NCBI GenBank assembly: GCA_002356635.1
Contig: CP023454.1
Location: 2,712,501 to 2,776,500, forward strand
Direction: 5' to 3'
DNA length: 64,000 nucleotides
Origin: Rhodobacteraceae bacterium QY30
GTDB lineage: Bacteria; Pseudomonadota; Alphaproteobacteria; Rhodobacterales; Rhodobacteraceae
Below the pieces are notes generated by a model. The model worked only from the letters and a program-made list of their open reading frames with translations. It had not been told where the DNA came from and made no database searches. The first letter of the stretch is position 1. The number at the start of each line of letters is the position of its first letter. Positions 1 to 6,816 of the stretch are shown piece after piece. The position numbers and the translations under genes were made by a program.

Positions 1-400
1 GGCCGACCTGACCGAACTGGGCGCTTTCACCGGCGATGGTGAAGTCGCAGATCGTGCACAGGACGTTGCCGCCGCCGACGGCATAGCCGCGCACCTTCGC
101 GATGACCGGCTTCGGCACGTCGCGGATGATGGTGTGCAGGTCTTCCATCGGCAGGCCGATGGTGCCCCGGCCGTCGTACTGGCCTTCGTGGGCCGACTGA
201 TCGCCGCCGGTGCAGAACGCCTTTTCGCCCGCGCCGGTCAGGACGATCACGCCGATCTTCTTGTCCCAGCCGGCCTTGTTGAAGGCGTGGATCAGCTCTT
301 CGCAGGTCTGGCCGCGGAAGGCGTTCATCTTTTCGGGACGGTTGATGGTGATCGTCGCCACGCCGTCCTTCACGTCATAGAGAATGTCTTCGTATTTCAT
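1..400 (-). CDS. badI: 2-ketocyclohexanecarboxyl-CoA hydrolase (BadI-like), C-terminus cut by window edge
   Basis: Only the first 133 codons are present; the gene runs off the left edge of the window. The translation starts MKYEDILYDVKDGVATITIN and shows a crotonase fold: the PEKMNAF strand near residue 25, and a VGGGNVLCTICDF oxyanion-hole segment. The classical hydratase Glu after the GGG motif is replaced (GGGN instead of GGGCE), which fits ring-cleaving or MenB/BadI-type members rather than an ordinary enoyl-CoA hydratase. In Rhodopseudomonas palustris BadI hydrolytically opens 2-ketocyclohexanecarboxyl-CoA to pimelyl-CoA. The gene begins 4 bases downstream of the badH stop, so the two are probably co-transcribed. 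The BadI call rests largely on the BadH neighbour; a MenB-type enzyme is the alternative. Confidence 0.75.
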   Translation of the reverse strand, partial: MKYEDILYDVKDGVATITINRPEKMNAFRGQTCEELIHAFNKAGWDKKIGVIVLTGAGEKAFCTGGDQSAHEGQYDGRGTIGLPMEDLHTIIRDVPKPVIAKVRGYAVGGGNVLCTICDFTIAGESAQFGQVG

Positions 401-404
401 CAGA

Positions 405-1172
405 TCACCCGTGCATGGTCAGGCCGCCGGACACCGAAATCACCTGGCCGGTGATGAACGAAGCGTCGTCGGAGGCGAAAAAGAGGATGGCGCCCGGCAG
501 GTCTTCCGGTTTGCCCAGACGGCCCAGCGGAACGGCCTTGGTGAAGGCGTCGCGCAGCTTTTCCTTGTTGCCGGCGCTTTCCATGAAGGTTTCCAGCATG
601 CCGGTTTCCGTCACGCCGGGGCAGACGCAGTTGAACGTGATGCCGTGGCGCGAGTTTTCGCGGGCCAGCGTCTTCGAGAAGGCGATCACACCCGCCTTGC
701 AGGCCGAATAGACCGATTCACCCGACGAACCGCCGCGACCGGCGTCAGACGCGATCGACACGACGCGACCCGACTTGCGTTCGACCATGCGGGTCAGCAC
801 CGGGAAGGTGATGTTCAGCACGGCGCGCAGGTTGATGTCGATCAGCTTGTTCCAGAAGTTCGGCTCGGACTTCAGGAACGGCACGAACAGATCCCAGCCA
901 GCGTTGTTGACGAGGATCTCGATGGGGCCGAAGTCGGCCTCGATCTTCGCGACAGCCTCGCCCGTGGCTTCGAAATTGGTCAGGTCGACGACCATCGTCG
1001 TCGCATCGCCGCCCGTCGCCTTGATCTGGTCGACAACGCCTTGCGCCGCGGCCGCGTTGATGTCGGCCACGACCACGCGCGATCCTTCTTCGGCGAAGCG
1101 CAGGCAGGTTGCCGAGCCGATGCCGCCACCGCCGCCGGTTACGACAACTACTTTCCCTTTAAGCCCTTTCAC
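405..1172 (-). CDS. badH: 2-hydroxycyclohexanecarboxyl-CoA dehydrogenase (SDR, BadH-like)
   Basis: A 255-residue classical short-chain dehydrogenase. The NAD-binding TGGGGGIG is at residues 12-19, NNAG at 89-92, Ser142, and the catalytic Tyr155-x3-Lys159 (YSACK). The C-terminal ITGQVISVSGGLTMHG tail is typical of BadH. It oxidises 2-hydroxycyclohexanecarboxyl-CoA to the 2-keto compound, the substrate for the adjacent BadI. I chose the GTG start at 1172 because GGAGGA lies 7 bases upstream; an upstream ATG would add 17 poorly conserved residues. Divergent from the MarR-type regulator. Known in R. palustris for anaerobic cyclohexanecarboxylate use; the assignment here is by motif and context. 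Confidence 0.85.
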   Translation of the reverse strand: MKGLKGKVVVVTGGGGGIGSATCLRFAEEGSRVVVADINAAAAQGVVDQIKATGGDATTMVVDLTNFEATGEAVAKIEADFGPIEILVNNAGWDLFVPFLKSEPNFWNKLIDINLRAVLNITFPVLTRMVERKSGRVVSIASDAGRGGSSGESVYSACKAGVIAFSKTLARENSRHGITFNCVCPGVTETGMLETFMESAGNKEKLRDAFTKAVPLGRLGKPEDLPGAILFFASDDASFITGQVISVSGGLTMHG

Positions 1173-1285
1173 GGATGATCCTCCAAAAAAATTCTGCCAA
1201 TGGAAATCAGCGCTCCGCAGCATGAAAATGCTGCATCTGCAAAGCGATCATCCGCTTCGATTCTCCAGGCTGGCCTCCAAGGACA

Positions 1286-1315
1286 GGAATACATCCGCGT
1301 CGATATTTATGTCAA
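1286..1315 (-). promoter_or_regulatory. Candidate badHI promoter
   Basis: On the minus strand TTGACA (1315-1310) is followed after 18 bases by TATTCC (1291-1286). The -35 element is perfect and lies inside the candidate BadR operator dyad (1305-1330). The predicted leader to the badH GTG is about 100 bases. This is read from sequence only. Confidence 0.45.
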
Positions 1316-1330
1316 CTACTTTACAAAAAA
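1305..1330. promoter_or_regulatory. Candidate BadR operator, site 1 (26-bp dyad)
   Basis: Two 11-bp half-sites, ATTTATGTCAA (1305-1315) and TTTACAAAAAA (1320-1330), are inversely related at 8 of 11 positions and separated by 4 bases. The same architecture, ATTTATG-N2-AA-N4-TT-N2-CAAA, recurs at 3094-3119 in front of the aliB-like gene. It overlaps the -35 of the badHI promoter, where a MarR repressor would act. That BadR binds it is inference. Confidence 0.5.
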
Positions 1331-1395
1331 GCGGTGGTCAGTCTGAGCGGGATTTGGCGCTTGACCTTCGGGCACTGCGGACCCAGATTGCAGCA

Positions 1396-1911
1396 ATGGC
1401 GCAAGACATTGACACTTCGACCCTGCTTTACGACGGGCTGACCAACCGGTTCGCCTTCCGTCTCTACCAGTGCGCGAACATGCTGAACAAAACCGGCACC
1501 AAGGCGCTGGAGCGGCATCAGGTCACGACACAGCAATGGGCGATTCTCGGCGCCCTGGTGCGGGAACGCTGGGCGCAGGGGATCGCCGTCGGGGATCTGG
1601 CATCGTTGCTGATGGTCAGCCGGCAGAACCTGACCGGCGTGCTGTCGCGGATGGAAGCCCGCGGCTTGGTCGAACGCGCCATCGATCCCGAGGACAACCG
1701 CTCGCGTCTGATCAAGCTGACGCCCGAAGGCTGGAAACGCTGGTCGGACATGCAGTCCGAGATTTCGGGGTTTTACAAGGAAGCGATGAAGGGACTGTCG
1801 GTCAACGACCTGGTCCATGCGCTGCATTACCTGGACGTATTCCGCCGCAACATGCGCAGCATCGAGGAGCAGCAGGGCGGCGAGGCTTCGGACCCCGCCG
1901 CCATCGAGTGA
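1396..1911 (+). CDS. badR: MarR-family transcriptional regulator (BadR-like)
   Basis: A 171-residue MarR protein. A winged helix-turn-helix spans roughly residues 45-115: TTQQWAILGAL, then LASLLMVSRQNLTGVLSRM as the recognition helix, then the wing RAIDPEDNRSRLIKLT. In R. palustris the MarR repressor BadR controls the alicyclic acid genes and responds to 2-ketocyclohexanecarboxyl-CoA. Here the gene lies divergently from badH and convergently with the aliB-like gene, which supports the same role. The start is uncertain: an in-frame ATG at 1309 would add 29 residues but sits inside the candidate operator, and neither start has a clear Shine-Dalgarno. I keep the later one because homology-like sequence begins there. 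Confidence 0.75.
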   Translation: MAQDIDTSTLLYDGLTNRFAFRLYQCANMLNKTGTKALERHQVTTQQWAILGALVRERWAQGIAVGDLASLLMVSRQNLTGVLSRMEARGLVERAIDPEDNRSRLIKLTPEGWKRWSDMQSEISGFYKEAMKGLSVNDLVHALHYLDVFRRNMRSIEEQQGGEASDPAAIE

Positions 1912-3078
1912 TCAGAGGCCCAGCTTCGCGCGGGTTTCCGCGATCATGGCCTTGGCGATGATCGTCTGCTGGATCTGGGTCGTGCCTTCATAGATGCGGA
2001 ACAGACGCGCATCGCGGAACAGCTGTTCAGCGCGGTAGTCCTTGATGTAGCCCGAACCGCCGTGCACCTGCACGTTACGGTCCGCGACGCGGCCCACCAT
2101 TTCCGATGCGAACATCTTCGCCGATGCGGCGGCAACCGAGACATCTTCCCCCGCGTCCCGGCGGCGGGCAGAATCCAGAACCAGCGCGCGGGCGGCCAGC
2201 GCCTCGGCCTTGCTGTCGGCGAACATGGCTTGCAGCAACTGGAATTCGGCGATCGCCTTGCCGAACTGCTTGCGGCCGACCGCATAGGCCATCATGTCGT
2301 CGATGATCCGTTCGGCCAGACCGGTGCAGGCGGCGGCGATATGCAGGCGACCCTTGTCCAGCACCTTCATCGCGGTCTTGAAGCCCTGCCCCTCCTTGCC
2401 GCCGATCAGCGCGTCGGCGGGAATGCGGCAGTTGTCGAAGATCACGTCGCAGACATGCGCGCCCTGCTGCCCCATCTTGCGTTCGGGCTTGCCGGTCGAC
2501 AGGCCCGGCGTCCCCGCCTCGACCGCGAAGGCCGAAACGCCGCCGGCGCCCTTCACCTCGGGGTTGGTGCGGGCCATCACGGTGAACAGTCCGGCGTGGG
2601 GTGCATTGGTGATGAACCGCTTGGTGCCGTTCAGGACGTAGAAATCCCCCTCGCGGCGCGCCGTCGTCTTGACGCTGCCCGCATCGGAACCGACCTCGGG
2701 CTCGGTCAGGGCGAAGGAACCGATCAACTCGCCCGAGGCAAGGCGCGGCAGGTACTTCGCCTTCTGCTCGGGCGTGCCGTCGATGGCAATACCCTGACTG
2801 CCGATGCCGACGTTGGTGGCGAACATCGACCGGAAGGCCGGGGCGGCGCGGCCCAGTTCGAAGATCAGCAGCGCCTCTTCTTCCATGTTCAGGCCCAGGC
2901 CGCCGAACTCCTCGGCAATGGACAGGCCGAACAGCCCCAGTTCGCGCATTTCCTGGATGATGTCGGCCGGCATCGCATCGGTATCGGCGACTTCAGCTTC
3001 GCGCGGGATCAGGCGTTCATCCACGAAACGGCGGATGGTTTCGATCAGCTGGGTCCGGGTCTCAAGATCAAGCGGCAT
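1912..3078 (-). CDS. aliB: Acyl-CoA dehydrogenase, probably cyclohexanecarboxyl-CoA dehydrogenase (AliB-like)
   Basis: A 388-residue FAD acyl-CoA dehydrogenase of normal family length. It shows the FAD/substrate segment FALTEPEVGSDAGS, the QFGKAIAEFQ helix, VQVHGGSGY, and the catalytic base Glu364 in IYEGTTQIQ. It would desaturate an alicyclic or short acyl-CoA and pass electrons to ETF. The ATG at 3078 has a strong GGAGGAGG. The bad neighbours suggest cyclohexanecarboxyl-CoA or cyclohexenecarboxyl-CoA as substrate, but the sequence does not fix the specificity; a glutaryl- or pimeloyl-CoA enzyme (BadJ role) is possible. A copy of the putative BadR dyad lies 16 bases upstream of the start codon. 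No CoA ligase (aliA) is in the window. Confidence 0.6.
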   Translation of the reverse strand: MPLDLETRTQLIETIRRFVDERLIPREAEVADTDAMPADIIQEMRELGLFGLSIAEEFGGLGLNMEEEALLIFELGRAAPAFRSMFATNVGIGSQGIAIDGTPEQKAKYLPRLASGELIGSFALTEPEVGSDAGSVKTTARREGDFYVLNGTKRFITNAPHAGLFTVMARTNPEVKGAGGVSAFAVEAGTPGLSTGKPERKMGQQGAHVCDVIFDNCRIPADALIGGKEGQGFKTAMKVLDKGRLHIAAACTGLAERIIDDMMAYAVGRKQFGKAIAEFQLLQAMFADSKAEALAARALVLDSARRRDAGEDVSVAAASAKMFASEMVGRVADRNVQVHGGSGYIKDYRAEQLFRDARLFRIYEGTTQIQQTIIAKAMIAETRAKLGL

Positions 3079-3093
3079 GGGTCCTCCTCCGGA

Positions 3094-3119
3094 ATTTATG
3101 GTAATATATTGCCAAATAA
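3094..3119. promoter_or_regulatory. Candidate BadR operator, site 2 (26-bp dyad)
   Basis: Half-sites ATTTATGGTAA (3094-3104) and TTGCCAAATAA (3109-3119) are inversely related at 7 of 11 positions with a 4-base spacer. Fifteen of 23 core positions equal site 1 at 1305-1327 in the same register. The element lies in the 180-base divergent region between the aliB-like gene and the oxidoreductase at 3259, so it could control either or both. The rest of 3120-3258 shows no further structure that I can name. Confidence 0.5.
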
Positions 3120-3258
3120 TCCATACCGCAACAGCGGCGATTCTTCCGAATCGTTCGGTCAACCGCAGTCAGAGCAGGATTTCCATAACCTTTCCGTCCA
3201 GCCACTTGCCTAGTCAATAGCAATAGGTTTCCATATTCCGCAGCAGGGAGAAAGACGC

Positions 3259-4290
3259 ATGAAGGCGATAGTCCTGACAGGTCGGGGCCGCGACGGGGCG
3301 GCGTTCCGCGACCACCCGAAGCCCGATCTTCGACCCGGACAGGTTCTGGTCCGGATGCTGGCCGCTTCGGTCAACCGCGTCGATCTCTACATGCGCGATT
3401 CGGGGGCGGGCATCACCCACAGCCTGCCACAGGTGATGGGCATCGACGGCGTGGGCGAGGTTGCCGAGACGGGGGCAGGATCGCACTTCGCCGTGGGCGA
3501 CCGGGTCATTCTTTACCCTTATGAATTCTGCGGCACCTGCCGGCACTGCCTTGCGGGCGAACAGCCGCTTTGCACCACGGCCCGGATCCTTGGCGAACAC
3601 CGCGACGGCACCTTTGCCGAATACATCGCCGTTCCCGAAACCGCCGTGATGGCCCTGCCGCGCGAGGCTGACATTCATGAAGCGGCGGCGCTGGGGGTGG
3701 CCTACATGACCGCCTGGCGGATGGTCTTCGGCAAGGCGCCCGCAGGACCGGGCATGTCGGTGCTGGTGCAGGGCGCGGGCGGCGGCGTGTCCTACGCGGC
3801 GGCGCAACTGGCGCGGCGCGCGGGCGCGCGGGTCATCGTCACGACGACGGGTGCCGACAAGATGGCGCATTTTGCCGCAGAAGGCATCGAGGCGGTGGAC
3901 TACCGTGCCGCAGATGTGGCCAAGGCGGTTCTTGCGCTGACCGGCGGCGACGGTGTCGATCTGGTGATCGACAATGTCGGTGAGAAGACCTGGGGGGCAT
4001 CGCTGCGCGCGCTGACCCGCGGCGGCCATCTGGTAACCTGCGGCGCGACCACGGGCGCCAATCCTTCCGCCGATATCGCCCGTCTGTTCGTTCGGCAACT
4101 GTCGATCCACGGCTCCACCGCCAGCAACGTCGAGGAATTCCGCCGCCTTCTGGCGCTGTTCGTGGCGGGAAAGATCCGGCCACGGATCGACAGCGTCTAT
4201 CCGCTGGATCGCACGCTGGAGGCGTTCGACCGGCTTGAACACCCCGACCGGCTGGGAAAGGTCGTCATTCGCATTGCCGACCCGGCCTGA
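3259..4290 (+). CDS. Zinc-binding MDR / quinone-oxidoreductase-like dehydrogenase
   Basis: A 343-residue medium-chain dehydrogenase/reductase. It has the N-terminal GroES-like fold, a four-cysteine structural zinc lobe (Cys91, 94, 97, 105), and a Rossmann domain with VLVQGAGGGVSYAAAQ. The catalytic-zinc positions are not conserved: NRVDLYM stands where alcohol dehydrogenases have Cys, and GIDGVGEV where they have GHE. It is therefore more likely an NAD(P)H-dependent enoyl or quinone reductase than an alcohol dehydrogenase. It is followed after 23 bases by an enoyl-CoA hydratase, consistent with a role in acyl-CoA breakdown, possibly of the alicyclic acid pathway. The substrate is unknown. Confidence 0.7.
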   Translation: MKAIVLTGRGRDGAAFRDHPKPDLRPGQVLVRMLAASVNRVDLYMRDSGAGITHSLPQVMGIDGVGEVAETGAGSHFAVGDRVILYPYEFCGTCRHCLAGEQPLCTTARILGEHRDGTFAEYIAVPETAVMALPREADIHEAAALGVAYMTAWRMVFGKAPAGPGMSVLVQGAGGGVSYAAAQLARRAGARVIVTTTGADKMAHFAAEGIEAVDYRAADVAKAVLALTGGDGVDLVIDNVGEKTWGASLRALTRGGHLVTCGATTGANPSADIARLFVRQLSIHGSTASNVEEFRRLLALFVAGKIRPRIDSVYPLDRTLEAFDRLEHPDRLGKVVIRIADPA

Positions 4291-4313
4291 TCCCTTCCCC
4301 AAAGGAGCCCGAG

Positions 4314-5090
4314 ATGAGCTATGAAACCATCCTGACCCGTATCGAAGGCCGCGTCGGCATCATCACGCTGAACCGGCCCGATGCGCTCAACGCCCTGAAC
4401 ACCCAGATCACCACTGAGATCTCGGCCGCCGTCGATGCCTTCGAAGCCGACGATGCGGTAGGGGCCATCGTCGTCACCGGGTCGGACCGCGCCTTCGCGG
4501 CCGGCGCCGACATCAAGGAGATCCAGGAAAAGACCTTCATGGATGTCTTTTCCGAAAACTTCATCACCGCCAGCTGGGAACGCATCGCGTCGGCCCGCAA
4601 GCCGACCATCGCCGCCGTTTCGGGCCATGCCGTCGGCGGCGGCTGCGAGTTGGCTATGATGTGCGACATGATCATCGCATCGGAAACCGCACGCTTTGCG
4701 CTGCCGGAAACCCGGATCGGCGTCATCCCGGGTGCGGGCGGCACCCAGCGGCTGACCCGGATCGTCGGCAAGGCGCTGGCGATGGACATGATCCTGACCG
4801 GCCGCACCCTTTCGGCGGCCGAGGCACTGGCGCATGGACTGGTCAGCCGCGTGCTTCCGCTGGCGGATTACCTGACCACCGCCATCGAGGTTGCGGGGCA
4901 GATCGCCGCGTCGTCCCGACCCATCGTGATGATCGCCAAGGAGGCGGTGAACAAGGCCTATGAGACCCATCTGGCCGAGGGCATCCACCTGGAACGCCGC
5001 CTGCTTTACGCGACCTTCGCCACCGAGGACCGCCGCGAAGGGATGCGCGCCTTCGCCGAGAAGCGCAAGCCCGAGTTCAAGAACCGCTGA
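4314..5090 (+). CDS. Enoyl-CoA hydratase (crotonase family)
   Basis: A 258-residue crotonase that hydrates trans-2-enoyl-CoA to the 3-hydroxyacyl-CoA. Both catalytic glutamates are present: Glu112 in GGGCELAMMCD and Glu132 in PETRIGVIPGAGGTQRL. Oxyanion-hole segments are AAGADIKEI (62-70) and HAVGGG. The sequence strongly resembles mitochondrial short-chain hydratases (ECHS1/PaaF type). The ATG follows AAAGGAGCCCGAG. It is probably in an operon with the preceding oxidoreductase. In the bad pathway a hydratase of this kind (BadK role) acts on cyclohex-1-enecarboxyl-CoA, but general fatty-acid beta-oxidation is equally possible. Confidence 0.85.
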   Translation: MSYETILTRIEGRVGIITLNRPDALNALNTQITTEISAAVDAFEADDAVGAIVVTGSDRAFAAGADIKEIQEKTFMDVFSENFITASWERIASARKPTIAAVSGHAVGGGCELAMMCDMIIASETARFALPETRIGVIPGAGGTQRLTRIVGKALAMDMILTGRTLSAAEALAHGLVSRVLPLADYLTTAIEVAGQIAASSRPIVMIAKEAVNKAYETHLAEGIHLERRLLYATFATEDRREGMRAFAEKRKPEFKNR

Positions 5091-5096
5091 ACCGGA

Positions 5097-6089
5097 TCAG
5101 CCGCGGGTCCGGATCGGATTCGCGGCGGCCAGCACCTTGAAGCCGCCATCGCCCGCCACCTCCTCGACATGGCGGAACAGGGCAGCCAGAGTCTGTTCAT
5201 AAGGCAGGTGCCGGTTTGCCACCATGATCAGCCGCCCCGAAGGCGCCAGCATCGCGGCTGCGGCGCGGATGAACGCCACGCCAAGCCCGGGATCCCCCAG
5301 GCGCGAGACGTGGAAGGGCGGGTTCATCACCACGGCGTCCAGCTTGTGGCCCGGCGCGAATTTCGTCGCATCGGCCCAATGGAACTGCGCCCGCGGGTCG
5401 GTCAGGTTGCGGCGGGCACAATCCAGCGCCACCGCGTCCGCTTCGACCAGGTGCAGAAGGCTGACACCGGGGCGCGTCAGGATCTGCGCCGAAAGCCATC
5501 CCCAGCCGGCGCCCAGGTCGGCGACCTTGCCCTTCAGGTCGCGCGGCAGGGCCGCCGCCAGCAGGGCGGAACCCTTGTCGACCCCGTCGGCGGAAAAGAC
5601 GCCGGGCCGCGTGACGAAGCCTTCGACCGGGATCATGTCACGCGCGGCCCAGTCCGCGAAGGCCGCAGGGTCGGTACTGAGGAAACTGGCGATCTTGCCA
5701 TGCGCCTTCGCCACTGCTGGCGAAAGGGCAACCCGCGCCCGCACGTCCTTCAGCAGCGTGTCGATGCCGTCAGTCTTGGCCCCGTCGATCCAGATGGGCC
5801 CGCCGTCCAGAACCCGCGCCGTCGCCTCCGAGACCGCCGCGCGACTGGCATCACGAGCGCGCCGCGCAAAGACCACGGCGGCCGCGTAGGGCCCTTCTGC
5901 CCGCGCCGTCACCGCAAAGCCGCGCGCGGCCCAAGCGTCGTGGTCCGGGCGGTTGGGCTGTTCGATCAGAACAAGTTCGCGGGGCAACGCCGACAGGTCG
6001 GTTGCTGCCGAAGGACCAAGCACCAGGATCCGCCCGCCTTCGGGCAGGTCCGCCGGTCCGATGACCAGATGAAGTCGATCCCCGCTCAT
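5097..6089 (-). CDS. rsmC: Class I SAM-dependent methyltransferase, RsmC-like (16S rRNA guanine-N2)
   Basis: A 330-residue protein with the two-domain RsmC layout. A degenerate N-terminal methyltransferase-like domain covers about 1-155. The C-terminal catalytic domain has the SAM motif DLGAGWG (191-197), the acidic strand-2 residue in LVEAD, and the N2-methylating NPPF motif (256-259). RsmC methylates G1207 of 16S rRNA in E. coli. RlmG-type specificity cannot be excluded. It is convergent with the enoyl-CoA hydratase, with 6 bases between the stops, and 25 bases upstream of the clpS stop in the opposite reading sense, so clpS may be transcribed into it. Confidence 0.75.
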   Translation of the reverse strand: MSGDRLHLVIGPADLPEGGRILVLGPSAATDLSALPRELVLIEQPNRPDHDAWAARGFAVTARAEGPYAAAVVFARRARDASRAAVSEATARVLDGGPIWIDGAKTDGIDTLLKDVRARVALSPAVAKAHGKIASFLSTDPAAFADWAARDMIPVEGFVTRPGVFSADGVDKGSALLAAALPRDLKGKVADLGAGWGWLSAQILTRPGVSLLHLVEADAVALDCARRNLTDPRAQFHWADATKFAPGHKLDAVVMNPPFHVSRLGDPGLGVAFIRAAAAMLAPSGRLIMVANRHLPYEQTLAALFRHVEEVAGDGGFKVLAAANPIRTRG

Positions 6090-6114
6090 TCCGGTGGGGT
6101 CCGGTGGGGCAGGA

Positions 6115-6456
6115 TCATTCCTTCTCCATGGTGCATTGCAGCGGGTGCTGGTGACGGCGCGAAAAGTCCATGACCTGCGCGACCTTGGTTTCCGCCACCT
6201 CGTAGGAGAAGACGCCGACCACCGCCAGACCCTTCTTGTGGACGGTCAGCATGATCTCGAACGACTGGGCATGGCTGAGCCCGAAGAACCGCTCGAGAAT
6301 GTGGACCACGAATTCCATCGGCGTGTAATCGTCGTTCAGAAGCAACACCTTGTACATCGGCGGGCGCTGGGTCTTGGGCTTGGTCTTGGTGATGACCGAC
6401 GCATCGCCTTCGGGGCCTTCCTTGCGGTCGGTCATGGTCAGGGGACGATCGGTCAC
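6115..6456 (-). CDS. clpS: ATP-dependent Clp protease adaptor ClpS
   Basis: A 113-residue N-end-rule adaptor that hands substrates to ClpA. Recognisable are the [20 protein letters not shown] strand/loop, with the Asn-Asp-Asp of the N-degron pocket, the [11 protein letters not shown] helix, [20 protein letters not shown] and the LQCTMEKE tail. I take the GTG at 6456 because GGAG sits 8 bases before it; the ATG at 6435 (106 residues) is the alternative. The following stretch 6457-6816 has no gene. It contains an AAAGAGG/CCTCTTT hairpin (6543-6563) and presumably the divergent promoters of clpS and the carboxypeptidase. Confidence 0.9.
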   Translation of the reverse strand: MTDRPLTMTDRKEGPEGDASVITKTKPKTQRPPMYKVLLLNDDYTPMEFVVHILERFFGLSHAQSFEIMLTVHKKGLAVVGVFSYEVAETKVAQVMDFSRRHQHPLQCTMEKE

Positions 6457-6816
6457 GCGGGGCACTCCGACAGGATCTGGAAGGACAGGGATTCGGGTCA
6501 GCATGGGCTGAAACAAGAATATAATCTCTTGACCGCCTGCGAAAAGAGGGGCGTTGCCTCTTTGCACCGGTAGGGCACAATCGCGGCCGGTTGTTGCTGT
6601 TGACACTGACAAACCCGCGCCGGATCTGGAAGGGGACGGCTTATCTAGTTCCCCAACCAGCCAACCACCCCCAGATATTGCCACATGGTCCGAACTTCGG
6701 CGCGAAACACCTTGAAAATAGACTGTTTTCGTGTCCCGAACCCTATGGTATCCTGACTGTCACCGACGCCCAATCAGAAAAACCGGGCGCGGCGAGGCAG
6801 TCGAAGGGACAGGAAC

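Noticed and set aside
775-1395. N-terminal extension of the MarR regulator into badH antisense
   Set aside because: The extension is antisense to badH and has no family resemblance; the regulator proper starts at 1396 or at most 1309.
6543-6563. AAAGAGG/CCTCTTT hairpin as a terminator
   Set aside because: It lies between divergent genes, with no T-run, so it cannot end either transcript; it may be incidental.
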